DNA from: Antiquaquibacter metalliresistens
GTDB lineage: Bacteria > Actinomycetota > Actinomycetes > Actinomycetales > Microbacteriaceae
Direction of reading: 5' to 3'
DNA: 45,751 bases
Assembly: GCF_029211225.1 (NCBI RefSeq)
Contig: NZ_JARGEM010000011.1
Location: 1-45,751, forward strand
The notes beneath the pieces are model-generated. The model did no database searches, was not told where the DNA came from, and was given only the letters and a program-made list of their open reading frames with translations. Shown in pieces: positions 8,341-16,967 of the stretch (the stretch's first letter is position 1; every line of letters begins with the position of its first letter). The translations under genes were made by a program, and so were the position numbers.

Positions 8341-8700
8341 ATGACCACCAAAGCACCGTTCGACAGCGAGAGGGCAATGGCCGCACGGGTCGCGAACCCC
8401 ACCCTCACCGTGTTCGACACCGGGGAGATGTATGAACCGCACGTGCACCACCACAACTCGGGCGCGGTCGACTTCGACAACGACGAGGGCACCACCGAGT
8501 TGACCCTGTTCGTTCACCCCTCCGCGGTCGACGCCGACACGCTCGTCCTCAACATCGACAGTGCGCTGGCCAACCGACTGCGCATCGTCGTCAACGACGG
8601 CGAGATCGGCACGATCGAGAGCGACGGCACCTTCGAGGCGGCGCAGAGCGATGGCAGCCAGTTCTTCATCGACACCGGCATGCCACTGGCGCGGCGCTAA
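8341..8700 (+). CDS. Unknown 119-residue plasmid protein
   Basis: ATG 8341 follows GGAGAGAACT within the conserved leader. The protein is acidic and soluble: TVFDTGEMYEPHVHHHNSG, TTELTLFVHPSAVDADTLVLNIDSALANRLRIVVNDGEIGTIES. It contains a His-rich stretch (HVHHH at about residues 35-39). I do not recognise a family. It heads a run of short plus-strand genes (8341-9642), which resemble the small establishment or anti-defence genes of conjugative leading regions. That role is inferred only from the shared leader and position. Confidence 0.65.
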   Translation: MTTKAPFDSERAMAARVANPTLTVFDTGEMYEPHVHHHNSGAVDFDNDEGTTELTLFVHPSAVDADTLVLNIDSALANRLRIVVNDGEIGTIESDGTFEAAQSDGSQFFIDTGMPLARR

Positions 8701-8719
8701 GCAAGCGGGGGAGACGATC

Positions 8720-9052
8720 ATGACTCAGACGACCGAATGGGCCGCCGCCAAGGATCTCGTGATCCGGGTGGCGCAGCCCTTCGACATTCAGGACGCCTAC
8801 GGGACGAGCAACACCACCGTGGCGATCGAGCTAGACAACGGCTCAAGCAGCTATGTGATCCAGGGCGACGTCCGCGCCCTGCGACGCCTCGCGCTGCGGC
8901 TACTGGCTCACACGGCAGCGACACCCGACGAGACCAACCAGTACGCGAAGCTGCACGAGATCCTCGCGGCCGCGCGGGAGGCGGGCGAGGACGAGGCGAG
9001 TGCGGTGCTAGCTCAGCTGGTCCGGGCTATCGACCAGGACGACAGCCTCTAA
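8720..9052 (+). CDS. Unknown 110-residue plasmid protein
   Basis: ATG 8720 lies 19 bases after the previous stop, with GGGGGAGA as ribosome site. The N-terminal half is beta-rich (LVIRVAQPFDIQDAYGTSNTTVAIELDNGSSSYVIQGDVRAL). The C-terminal half is helical and acidic (YAKLHEILAAAREAGEDEASAVLAQLVRAIDQDD). No cysteines or membrane segments are present. No family is recognised. It is likely translated from the same transcript as its upstream neighbour and ends just before a strong hairpin. Confidence 0.65.
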   Translation: MTQTTEWAAAKDLVIRVAQPFDIQDAYGTSNTTVAIELDNGSSSYVIQGDVRALRRLALRLLAHTAATPDETNQYAKLHEILAAAREAGEDEASAVLAQLVRAIDQDDSL

Positions 9053-9057
9053 GCCAC

Positions 9058-9092
9058 TGCGCGCCCCCGCTGCGCTGCTGCGGGGGCGCGCA
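9058..9092 (+). terminator. 13-bp GC hairpin between small genes
   Basis: TGCGCGCCCCCGC (9058-9070) pairs perfectly with GCGGGGGCGCGCA (9080-9092) around a 9-base loop. There is no T-run, and the next gene's ribosome site (AGGAAGGAGAG) starts immediately after the stem. It may be a partial terminator or an RNA-stability element rather than a full stop. Confidence 0.55.
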
Positions 9093-9106
9093 GGAAGGAG
9101 AGAACT

Positions 9107-9430
9107 ATGAGCAGGCTCACGGGGACGTTCGAGGCTGGGGATCTCGTCTGGCAACAGATGTACTCGCCGGTTCACCCACGATGGGATGCAACGCTGCAGG
9201 AGCGCATCGACGGTGGCGTGCTGTACGGAGAGCGGCGCGTGATGCGCGTCATCGCAGCCGGACCTGCAGTGCAGGGCATCCACGAGTTGTCAGGGAAACC
9301 GCTGCCACCAGCCACATGGGCGTGGGTGCTTGCCGAGCCAGGGCGTGAGCGCGATCGTGATCACTACTCCTACGTCGACGACAACTGGTGCGTGCTCGAG
9401 CATGTCGACGCAGACGGGATGCTGTGGTGA
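9107..9430 (+). CDS. Unknown 107-residue plasmid protein
   Basis: ATG 9107 is preceded by GGAAGGAGAGAACT, the same ribosome-site context as at 8341 and 37157. The protein reads MSRLTGTFEAGDLVWQQMYSP...WAWVLAEPGRERDRDHYSYVDDNW. It has many aromatic residues and a beta-rich look, as in small SH3-like or ASCH-type folds, but no confident family match. Its stop overlaps the next start (GTGA at 9427-9430). Confidence 0.65.
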   Translation: MSRLTGTFEAGDLVWQQMYSPVHPRWDATLQERIDGGVLYGERRVMRVIAAGPAVQGIHELSGKPLPPATWAWVLAEPGRERDRDHYSYVDDNWCVLEHVDADGMLW

Positions 9431-9642
9431 GGAAGGGAACGTTCGTGCACCGCGTGACCGGCGAGCTGATCGAGGTCGAGTACCCCATCTGCCCACAGTG
9501 TGGTGCCAAGGGAGCGCGGTGCAGGCGCCCGTCGGGGCACCAGGCCGACGAATGGCACATCGCCCGCGAGTACCTGCTTGCCCCGCTGATCGGCTGGCCA
9601 GAATGGCGTGAACCTGCCCCGACGCAGCCGACCCTCTTCTAG
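9427..9642 (+). CDS. Small zinc-finger protein
   Basis: The 71-residue product starts at GTG 9427, overlapping the previous stop. It contains ICPQCGAKGARCRRPSGH, a Cys-X2-Cys-X5-Cys-X5-His arrangement that closely resembles the zinc-binding domain of many actinophage and actinobacterial plasmid proteins. It probably binds nucleic acid or acts as a partner of the preceding protein. It ends with a hydrophobic and Pro-rich tail. Confidence 0.65.
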   Translation: MRKGTFVHRVTGELIEVEYPICPQCGAKGARCRRPSGHQADEWHIAREYLLAPLIGWPEWREPAPTQPTLF

Positions 9643-9656
9643 CACCGGCGCGGAAG

Positions 9657-10094
9657 CTACCTGCCGAGTTCAGGTGCGGCGGCGAGCTCCGGCGCCGCGT
9701 GCGCGGGTCGCGAGCTCGTGCGCGCAGTCGGCGCCGCCGCAGCGGGGCTGGCGAACCCCATGCCGGCGATCGCGGCCGGGGAGGCCGCGGCGGGAGAGCC
9801 AGCCTTTCGGGCCTCGGCCGCGACCCACTCTGCGACGGCAGAGGGGTCGGCGTCGGCGCCGAGCGACGAGACGATCGACTCCCGGCCGCCTTCAACGTCA
9901 ATCCACCATCTAGCGCCGGGTCCGGGGTCGATCCCAGCGGTGTCCGGCGGATCGTCCTGCCCACCTCGAGTGCCCAGATCAATCTGCAGACCGAACGTAC
10001 CGCCCATGTCCGCCTCGAGGTTGACTCTGAAGGGCAGCTCGGCCGCCACCCGCTTGATCAGTTCATCAGCGTGGCTGGTACTCAGATCGGCCAT
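9657..10094 (-). CDS. Unknown 145-residue protein with Ala/Pro-rich tail
   Basis: The first 90 residues look like a folded domain (HADELIKRVAAELPFRVNLEADMGGTFGLQIDLG, ARWWIDVEGGRESIVSSLGADADPSAVAEWVAAEARKA). The rest is low-complexity Ala/Pro with the phrase AAIAGMGFASPAAA. A nearly identical phrase (TAIASMGFATPAPAA) occurs at the C-terminus of the methylase-helicase (about 16757-16810), so the two tails share a short motif, perhaps a docking sequence. No family is recognised. Confidence 0.6.
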   Translation of the reverse strand: MADLSTSHADELIKRVAAELPFRVNLEADMGGTFGLQIDLGTRGGQDDPPDTAGIDPGPGARWWIDVEGGRESIVSSLGADADPSAVAEWVAAEARKAGSPAAASPAAIAGMGFASPAAAAPTARTSSRPAHAAPELAAAPELGR

Positions 10095-10263
10095 TGGTGT
10101 CCCCCGCTCCCCTTTCCGACCACCGTAGCGTGCGGCAGCGTCATTCGAGCGGCGAGCACGCGGACCGTGGTGTTCGTATGGGGATCGCTATACGAGGCGT
10201 CCCGAACGGCGATCGCGACCGCGAACTTCCGGGGGCATCCGTCGCCGCACTCGCCCTCGTGGG

Positions 10264-10269
10264 CTATTC
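10264..10269 (+). promoter_or_regulatory. Possible -10 box TATTCT
   Basis: TATTCT in GGGCTATTCTCGTTG lies 34 bases before GTG 10303. The same hexamer in a similar context occurs just upstream of ATG 32322 and at 43468, so it may be a plasmid-wide promoter type. Confidence 0.35.
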
Positions 10270-10302
10270 TCGTTGAAGCACGCTCATACGAACGGAGGGC
10301 AC

Positions 10303-10419
10303 GTGGACGAGATCGACAACATCTACAGCGCAGAGAACATCGCTCGTTCGCGCGGGCGGGCAGCCGCGCTGCGACGCATGGTCGACGCCGGTGAGCTTGA
10401 CGACGCAGACGGGGAGTAG
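10303..10419 (+). CDS. 38-residue protein upstream of the recombinase
   Basis: GTG 10303 is preceded by a good GGAGG site. The product begins MDEIDNIYSAENIARSRGR, continues AAALRRMVDAGELDDADGE and is acidic at both ends with a basic helix in the middle. It ends two bases before the recombinase start, so the two are translationally coupled. It may be a small regulator or cofactor of the recombinase; this is inference. Confidence 0.55.
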   Translation: MDEIDNIYSAENIARSRGRAAALRRMVDAGELDDADGE

Positions 10420-10421
10420 TC

Positions 10422-11039
10422 ATGCTCATCGGCTACGCGCGCGTCAGCACCGACGCTCAGGACAACGAGGCGCAGTATCGAGAGCTCCTCTCCCTCGGGT
10501 GCGACCCGGACCGCATCTACTTCGACCACGGGCGGACGGGCGCCAACCGCTCGCGCGGAGGCCTCACCGTGGCGATGGCCGCATGTCGGCGGGGCGACCG
10601 CCTGGTGGTGACCAAGCTCGACCGGCTCGCCCGATCGCTGTCAGACCTTCTGGCGATCGCCGACGAGCTCCAAGCGACAGGGGTGACGCTGCAGCACGGC
10701 CACACCGTGTACGACCCTCTCGACCCGATCGGCAAGATGGTCTTCCAGGTGCTCGGCGTCTTCGCCGAGTTCGAGCGCGAGATCCTTCGCGCTCGGACCC
10801 GAGAGGGCATGGCGATCGCGCGCAGCAAGGGCCGGCTGAAGGGGAAGCAGCCGAAGCTCACCGGCGCGCAGGACCGGCACGTCCTGCGGAGGTATGAGGA
10901 CAAGGAGTCGGTCGCGTCCATCGCCGAGAGCTTCAACGTTTCTCGAGCCGCGATCTATCGTTCCATCGAGCGCGCTAAGCGCGCCCGGACAGAATCGGCA
11001 GGCGCCCCGGTGAGCGCCGGTGTCTCGAAGGGCGGCTGA
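10422..11039 (+). CDS. Serine recombinase (resolvase/invertase family)
   Basis: This 205-residue small serine recombinase has the catalytic Ser9 in GYARVSTDAQ, the conserved Arg cluster (TKLDRLARSLSDL), the GVFAEFEREILRARTREGMA dimer helix and a C-terminal resolvase helix-turn-helix (SVASIAESFNVSRAAIYRSIERA). The size and order match Tn3-type resolvases and plasmid multimer-resolution enzymes, so it probably resolves plasmid dimers or inverts a segment. A res site should lie close by; 10095-10302 is the obvious place, but no subsites stand out to me. Confidence 0.9.
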   Translation: MLIGYARVSTDAQDNEAQYRELLSLGCDPDRIYFDHGRTGANRSRGGLTVAMAACRRGDRLVVTKLDRLARSLSDLLAIADELQATGVTLQHGHTVYDPLDPIGKMVFQVLGVFAEFEREILRARTREGMAIARSKGRLKGKQPKLTGAQDRHVLRRYEDKESVASIAESFNVSRAAIYRSIERAKRARTESAGAPVSAGVSKGG

Positions 11040-11128
11040 GGTGTCGGCGAGCCAGGGAAAGGGGCCCAGATTGGCGCAGAAAGTGCCGTTCAGGCCTTTT
11101 AATGCGTTTGCATTGCTGTTAACCTCGA

Positions 11129-11147
11129 ATCAGGCAAAACGCCTGAT
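11129..11147. promoter_or_regulatory. Operator-like inverted repeat before the methylase-helicase
   Basis: ATCAGGC-AAAAC-GCCTGAT is a perfect 7-bp inverted repeat with a 5-base spacer. It lies 15 bases before ATG 11162 and next to an AT-rich stretch (TTTTAATGCG, CTGTTAACC). It probably binds a repressor of the large gene. Confidence 0.5.
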
Positions 11148-11161
11148 CAGAGGGGGAATTC

Positions 11162-14100
11162 ATGGCACCGCGACAGGGCCGCCGTTCACAGCCGGCAGAC
11201 CAGGTGGAGCTAGACATCTGGGGGTTCGGCGAAGCCGAAGCCGACCAGGTGCTCGCCGAAGCGATCGCGGAGCCGGCATCGCCGACCGAGCAGGTGTTGA
11301 TCGAGCGGGGGAGGGGCGACGATGATCATCTATCTACCGCGCAAGGAGCCGGGGACGACCATGAACAAGTACGGGCTGCAGATCAGGGACCGCTGGACGC
11401 GGACGGCACCGTCGAGCCTGGCGGCGATCGAGGATCAGCAGAGCTTCTTCTCGGAGCTGGGAGACCAGGTGCTGACGACGGTGAACGAACTGGTGCCCAA
11501 GCTGGCCGGCCCGGACCCAGTGGACGAGCCGTACCTGCAGAAGGTGGGCCGACTGAGGGCCGCGACGAAGGCGGCAGAGGAGTTGGCGATGGCGGACGTT
11601 CCGTGGCCGACCACGGAACTGAGCCCGGACGAGCAGCGAGCGGAGTGGGAGGCGCAGCAGCCGAGCGAGGACTCGCTAGCGGAGTGGGCCTGGGAACTGC
11701 AGGGGGAGAGGCCCTTCCAGGATCAGCTCGAAGCACTGAGCCAGCAGTGGATGCTGCCGATCGAGTTCCTGGAGGAGCTCGCGAAGTCATCGAACCCTTG
11801 GACCTATTTGGCGGAGCGTTCGGAGATCCTGCGGCAGAGCCAGGAGGCGCGCTTCCAGCGCGACCTGACCCTGTAGATCGCTTCATCCCCGTCAGCCAGG
11901 AGGACCTGGCACCGTCCGGGCAGAAGGCGCGGTTCACCGCGAACGTCGAGGCCATCCGACTCTCGCGCGAGCTCGCGGCCGCAGGCCGCAGCGCCAGCAG
12001 CGACGAACGTCAGGTGCTGGCTAGGTGGTCAAGCTGGGGCGCCCTGCCCGACGTCTTCGATGACGACAAGGCGAACTGGGCGACGGAGCGTGAGGAGCTG
12101 CGCTCCCTGCTCACCGAGCAGCAGTATGCCGAGGCAAGGCGTACCACGATCAACGCGCACTACACGGATCCCGCCTACGTGCGAGAGGTTTGGTCTGCGC
12201 TCGAGCAACTCGGCTTCTACGGCGGCACCGTTCTCGAGCCCGGTGCCGGCGCCGGCACCTTCATTGGGCTCGCGCCGGAGAGCGCACGCATGATCGGCGT
12301 CGAACTGGACAGCACCACCGCGGCGATCGCGGCCGCGATCTACCCTCACGCAGAGATCCGGGCCGAGTCCTTCGCAGACACGAGGATCCCCGACGACTAC
12401 TTCGATGCTGCCGTGGGAAACGTCCCATTCGCCGCCGTCGCCCTGCACGACCCAGCGCACAACGCCGGCGGGCACTCGATCCACAACCACTTCATCATCA
12501 AGTCCCTCGCCCTCACCCGGCCGGGCGGCCTCGTCGCGGTGTTGACCAGTCACTACACGCTGGACCAGCAGAACCCTGCCGCACGGCGCGAGATGAACCA
12601 AATGGCTGACCTCCTGGGCGCGGTGCGGCTGCCAAGTGGAGCACACCGCCGCGCGGCCGGAACGGAGGTCGTCACCGACCTCCTGATCTTCCGTCGACGC
12701 GAGCCCGGTGCTGCACCGGCCGACGTCGCTTGGGAGACCGTCAGCGCCGTCGACGTCGACGGGACGCCCGCGAAGATCAACAGCTACTTCACCTGGCGGC
12801 CCGCGCACGTGCTCGGCAGTATGTCCATCGGCGGCGGCATGTTCGGCCAGGAGACCCTGCACGTGCGCGGAGATCTCGAGCACACGCCCAAGCAGCTGCG
12901 CGACGTGCTCGAGACCATCACCGCCGAGGCGATCGCGGCGGGCAAGACTATGACCCCGCGTAGCGCCGCTTCGGAGGCCAAGCGCGCGGCATGGGTGCCG
13001 GCGTCGCCGAAGGAATGGGACGGCTCGATCGCCGTCCACCCGGGCAACACCTTCACGGTCGTGTACGCCGGCGGGCACCAACCGCTCGAGGTACCGCGCA
13101 CCCACGCTCGCGAGCTCCGAGCCCTGCTCGAGCTGCGCGATGCTGCGACCGCGCTCCTCGAGGCGGAAGCGAACACCATTACTGACACGGACGACACGCT
13201 CGCCGCACGCGCCGCGCTGCGCGAGCGGTACACCGGCTACCAGCTGACCTATGGCCCCCTCAACCGGTTCACGCTGCGCCCGACCGGTCGCGTCGACGAG
13301 GAAACGGGTGAGCCGCGTATGGCACGGCTCACACCGAAGGCGATCGCGCTATTGCGGCAGGATCCGTTCGGGCCGCTCGTGATGGCACTCGAGCGATTCG
13401 ATGAGGAAACGCAGACCTCAACTCCCGCCGCGATCCTCAACCAGCGCGTCGTCGTTCAGCGACCGCCGGCGCGAGGCGCCGAGACGCCCGCTGAGGCGAT
13501 CGCGCTCAGTCTCGATCGCACTGGCCGTATCGACCTCGAGCTGATCGGGCATCTCCTCGGCGTCGACGCCGGCGAGGCCCGGAACCAGCTCGGCACGCTC
13601 GTCTACGATGACCCCGCGACGGACCAGGCGGTCCATGCCGCCGAGTATCTCAGCGGCGATGTGCGCAAGAAGCTCGACGCGGCGGTCGCCGCAGCTGCAT
13701 CTGACGAGCGGTACCAGGTCAACGTCGACGCGCTGCGCGGCGTGCAGCCGCGCACGCTCGGCTCGGACGACATCGCAGCCAAGCTCGGCGCCGTCTGGAT
13801 CGACGCTGCCACCCACCAGCAGTTCCTCCAGGAGCTACTCGCGGACCGGAGCGTGCGCGTCGAGAACCCGCTGCCCGGCGAGTGGGAAGTCCGTGGAAAC
13901 CGGCAGTCGATCAAGGCGACCAGCGAGTGGGGCACACAGCGCCGACCTGCGACCGATATCGCGGCCGCAGTCATGGAGCAGCGTCCGCTCACCGTCTACG
14001 ACGAGTACGAAGAGCTCGGCAAGAAGTCCCGAGTTCTGAACCCTCTCGAGACGACCGCCGCTCAGGAGAAGGCCACCGCGCTGCAGGAGCGGTTCGCCGA

Positions 14101-16876
14101 ATGGGTGTGGGAGGAGCCCGAGCGGGCAGCTCGCCTGACGGACGAGTACAACCGACGGTTCAACTCGATAGCGTTGCGCGACTACCGCGGCGCCGGCGAC
14201 TATCTCACTCTCCCGGGGATGGCGGCGAACTTCCGCCCGCTGCCGCACCAGCGTGACGCGGTCGCTCGCGCGATCGCCGAGCCAAGCGCCGGACTCTTCC
14301 ATGTCGTCGGCGCCGGCAAGACCGCCGAGATGGTGATGGCGACGATGGAGCAGGTTCGGATGGGTCTCATCCGCAAGCCCGCGGTCGTTGTGCCGAACCA
14401 CATGCTCGAGCAGTTCGGTCGGGAGTGGTTGCAGATCTACCCGCAGGCACGGATCCTCGCAGCGTCGACCGATGATCTTGCCGGCGACAAGCGTCGGCTC
14501 TTCGTCGCGCGGGCCGCGGCCAACGACTGGGATGCGATCATCATGACCCGCACGGCGTTCGAGCGAATCCCGCTCAGCCCGGATGCCGAGCGTGAGTACA
14601 TCGACCGTCAGGTCGAGCAGCTCCGTGCAGCGCTGGAGGATGCGAAGCGCGAGGATGCGATGAGCGTCAAGCGAATCGAGCGCGCGGCGCTGGCGATGGA
14701 GGAGCGACAGAAGCGACTCCTGGACAAGGCCAGGGATCCCGGTATCTCGTTCGAGGCCACCGGGATCGACTATCTCGTCGTCGACGAGATGCACGACTTC
14801 AAGAATCTGGCAACGGCCTCGAAGATCCCAGACGCACAGATCGCCGGGAGCCAGCGAGCCTCCGACTTGCACATGAAACTCGAGTACCTTCGTGCCCGCC
14901 ATGGCGGGCGGGTACTCATCGGCGCGACGGCGACGCCGCTGGCCAACTCGATCACCGAGGCGTACGTGATGCAGCGCTACATGCGGCCAGACATCCTCGA
15001 GGAGGCCGGCATCGGCAGCTTCGACGCCTGGGCGGCGACGTTCGGCCAGACCGTCACCGACATGGAGATGGCCCCGACAGGTAACGGCAACTTCCGGCTG
15101 AAGACCCGGTTCGCGAAGTTCCAGAACGTCCCTGAGATGCTGCGAATGTGGCACGTCTTCGCGGACGTGAAGACCGCGGAGGACCTACAGCTGCCGGTGC
15201 CTCTGCTGCGCCGGCGCGCTGACGGTCAGCGCGCGGCCGAGACGATCGTGCTGCAGCCGACACCGGAACTGGAGACCTACATCGACGCCATTGGCCAACG
15301 GGCCGAGGCGATCGCCAACCGGTCGGTGAGGCCCGAGGAAGACAACATGCTCAAGGTGTCCACCGACGGCCGGAAGGCCTCGGTCGACATGCGGCTGGTC
15401 GACCCTCACACCGAGCCGAGCGGTGTGACGCTGCTGGACGCACTGGCCGACCGGATCATCAACGAGTGGAAGGCAACCCGAGACGACACCTACGTCGACG
15501 TGATCACCGGGGAACCCTCGCCTGTCCGTGGTGGGCTTCAGCTTGTGTTCTCGGACCTCGGCACTCCCGGTGAACGCTGGAACGTGTACGAGCAGCTGAA
15601 GCTGGAGCTCGTCGAGCGAGGGATGCCGGCGACCGCGATCCGGTTCATCCACGACGCGCGCAACGACGTCGAGAAGGCGCGGCTGTTCGCCAGCGCCCGA
15701 GCCGGACACGTGAGCGTGCTCGTCGGCTCGACACAGAAGATGGGGCAAGGCACGAACGTCCAGGCGCGCATCACCGCGATCCATCACGCCGACGTGCCGT
15801 GGCGGCCTGCCGACGTCGAGCAGCGCGATGGCCGCGGCATCCGGCAGGGTAATCAGAACGCGGAGATGGGGATCTACCGCTACGTCGTCGAACGCTCATT
15901 CGCCGGCTACATGTGGCAGACCATCGAGAGGAAGGCGCGCTTCATCTCGCAGATCATGCGTGGCCGACTCGACGTGCGAGAGATGGAGGACATCGGTGAC
16001 ACGGCGCTCAGCGCCGCTGAGGCGAAGGCGCTCTCGTCAGGGAACCCGTTGTTGCTGGAGAAGGCGAACGCCGACAACGACCTCTCCCGCCTCGAACGGC
16101 TGCAACGAGCGCACGAACGCAACCTGGTCAACCTCGGTCACACTCGCACCGCGGCCGCGGCCAAGATCGAGGTGAACGTCCGAGACATCGAGCAGCTGCA
16201 CGCGGCGCTGACGCGCGCAGTCGACACCACTGGGGATGCCTTCCGGATGACCGTCGACGGGCGCCAGTACGACGCACGCTCGGAAGCGGCCGCAGCGGTC
16301 GCGGACTGGACCGCACGCTCGGGGCTGCGGTACCTGCCGAACGCGGCGCACCATTCGCTCGGCACGCTCGGGACGATCGGCGGCTTCGAAGTCGAGGTGA
16401 CCCCGGACCCTGGTTTTGGGGTCCAGCCCTTCGTCGCGTTGAGCCTGTCTGGGGTGCCGCGGTCGCGGGTGATGCTGTCTCGGTCGGAGTTCCTCGAGGG
16501 CGGGATCGGAGTGATCCGTCAGCTCGAGAATCGTGCTGCGGGCATCCCTCGCGTGATCGCCGAGCTTGAGCGCGACAACCTCGTCCTGGCTGGCGAGGTG
16601 GCGGAGGCTGACGAGCGACTGCAAGAGCCCTTCAAGCACGCCAGGGAGCTCGAGGCGGCGCGTGTCCGGGCCGCCTCTGTGAATGCTGAGCTGGCGGAGA
16701 TGCAGGCGCTACAGCAACGCGGTTCAGCTGAGGTTGAGGCCGCCACCGCAGCGACGGCGATCGCGTCGATGGGGTTTGCGACGCCGGCGCCTGCTGCCAC
16801 GAGCGCGGAGGCAGGCACGACCGTCGGCCGGCCCGCCTCCGTCGACGGCGAGCGTTCGCCCGTGGCCGAGAGGTAA
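11162..16876 (+). CDS. DNA N6-methylase / SNF2-type helicase fusion protein
   Basis: As sequenced, one frame runs for 1904 codons from ATG 11162, with AGGGGG six bases upstream. The conserved protein begins near residue 212 (EPLDLFGGAFGD, then DRFIPVSQEDLAPSG). A class I methylase follows, with motif I VLEPGAGAGTF (about residue 357) and motif IV GNVPFA (about 419). The SF2 helicase has Walker A GAGKTAEM (about 1049), the DEMH box (about 1208), GATATPLANS and QRDGRGIRQGNQN (about 1554). Coiled coil and an Ala-rich tail end it. Such fusions are common on conjugative elements and are thought to protect incoming DNA or remodel it. Codons for about residues 57-210 look non-coding because a second gene occupies another frame there. 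A real start near TTG 11798 is therefore possible. Confidence 0.85.
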   Translation: MAPRQGRRSQPADQVELDIWGFGEAEADQVLAEAIAEPASPTEQVLIERGRGDDDHLSTAQGAGDDHEQVRAADQGPLDADGTVEPGGDRGSAELLLGAGRPGADDGERTGAQAGRPGPSGRAVPAEGGPTEGRDEGGRGVGDGGRSVADHGTEPGRAASGVGGAAAERGLASGVGLGTAGGEALPGSARSTEPAVDAADRVPGGAREVIEPLDLFGGAFGDPAAEPGGALPARPDPVDRFIPVSQEDLAPSGQKARFTANVEAIRLSRELAAAGRSASSDERQVLARWSSWGALPDVFDDDKANWATEREELRSLLTEQQYAEARRTTINAHYTDPAYVREVWSALEQLGFYGGTVLEPGAGAGTFIGLAPESARMIGVELDSTTAAIAAAIYPHAEIRAESFADTRIPDDYFDAAVGNVPFAAVALHDPAHNAGGHSIHNHFIIKSLALTRPGGLVAVLTSHYTLDQQNPAARREMNQMADLLGAVRLPSGAHRRAAGTEVVTDLLIFRRREPGAAPADVAWETVSAVDVDGTPAKINSYFTWRPAHVLGSMSIGGGMFGQETLHVRGDLEHTPKQLRDVLETITAEAIAAGKTMTPRSAASEAKRAAWVPASPKEWDGSIAVHPGNTFTVVYAGGHQPLEVPRTHARELRALLELRDAATALLEAEANTITDTDDTLAARAALRERYTGYQLTYGPLNRFTLRPTGRVDEETGEPRMARLTPKAIALLRQDPFGPLVMALERFDEETQTSTPAAILNQRVVVQRPPARGAETPAEAIALSLDRTGRIDLELIGHLLGVDAGEARNQLGTLVYDDPATDQAVHAAEYLSGDVRKKLDAAVAAAASDERYQVNVDALRGVQPRTLGSDDIAAKLGAVWIDAATHQQFLQELLADRSVRVENPLPGEWEVRGNRQSIKATSEWGTQRRPATDIAAAVMEQRPLTVYDEYEELGKKSRVLNPLETTAAQEKATALQERFAEWVWEEPERAARLTDEYNRRFNSIALRDYRGAGDYLTLPGMAANFRPLPHQRDAVARAIAEPSAGLFHVVGAGKTAEMVMATMEQVRMGLIRKPAVVVPNHMLEQFGREWLQIYPQARILAASTDDLAGDKRRLFVARAAANDWDAIIMTRTAFERIPLSPDAEREYIDRQVEQLRAALEDAKREDAMSVKRIERAALAMEERQKRLLDKARDPGISFEATGIDYLVVDEMHDFKNLATASKIPDAQIAGSQRASDLHMKLEYLRARHGGRVLIGATATPLANSITEAYVMQRYMRPDILEEAGIGSFDAWAATFGQTVTDMEMAPTGNGNFRLKTRFAKFQNVPEMLRMWHVFADVKTAEDLQLPVPLLRRRADGQRAAETIVLQPTPELETYIDAIGQRAEAIANRSVRPEEDNMLKVSTDGRKASVDMRLVDPHTEPSGVTLLDALADRIINEWKATRDDTYVDVITGEPSPVRGGLQLVFSDLGTPGERWNVYEQLKLELVERGMPATAIRFIHDARNDVEKARLFASARAGHVSVLVGSTQKMGQGTNVQARITAIHHADVPWRPADVEQRDGRGIRQGNQNAEMGIYRYVVERSFAGYMWQTIERKARFISQIMRGRLDVREMEDIGDTALSAAEAKALSSGNPLLLEKANADNDLSRLERLQRAHERNLVNLGHTRTAAAAKIEVNVRDIEQLHAALTRAVDTTGDAFRMTVDGRQYDARSEAAAAVADWTARSGLRYLPNAAHHSLGTLGTIGGFEVEVTPDPGFGVQPFVALSLSGVPRSRVMLSRSEFLEGGIGVIRQLENRAAGIPRVIAELERDNLVLAGEVAEADERLQEPFKHARELEAARVRAASVNAELAEMQALQQRGSAEVEAATAATAIASMGFATPAPAATSAEAGTTVGRPASVDGERSPVAER
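11322..11876 (+). CDS. 184-residue protein nested in another frame of the methylase-helicase ORF
   Basis: ATG 11322 follows GGGGGAGGGGCG, a strong ribosome site. The frame has the high third-position G+C of a real gene, while the overlapping large frame loses it over exactly this stretch. The product is acidic and Trp-rich: MNKYGLQIRDRWTRTAPSSL, FFSELGDQVLTTVNELVPKL, EWEAQQPSEDSLAEWAWELQ and LPIEFLEELAKSSNPWTYL. It resembles short TnpV-like or hypothetical proteins that precede helicases on mobile elements, without a firm family. Its last 79 bases overlap the start of the conserved helicase region, so coupling is likely. Confidence 0.7.
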   Translation: MIIYLPRKEPGTTMNKYGLQIRDRWTRTAPSSLAAIEDQQSFFSELGDQVLTTVNELVPKLAGPDPVDEPYLQKVGRLRAATKAAEELAMADVPWPTTELSPDEQRAEWEAQQPSEDSLAEWAWELQGERPFQDQLEALSQQWMLPIEFLEELAKSSNPWTYLAERSEILRQSQEARFQRDLTL

Positions 16877-16967
16877 CGGAACCTCCCACGGCCCGCTCGG
16901 GCTACCACCCTCACCGTCCTTCCCTCCCTGCCCCCCGTCCTTGCTCAACGGTGTCGAGCGGCGCGGG

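Noticed and set aside
13835-15154. 439-codon minus-strand frame
   Set aside because: Lies inside the helicase coding region, which has all helicase motifs; the reverse frame is open only because of high GC.
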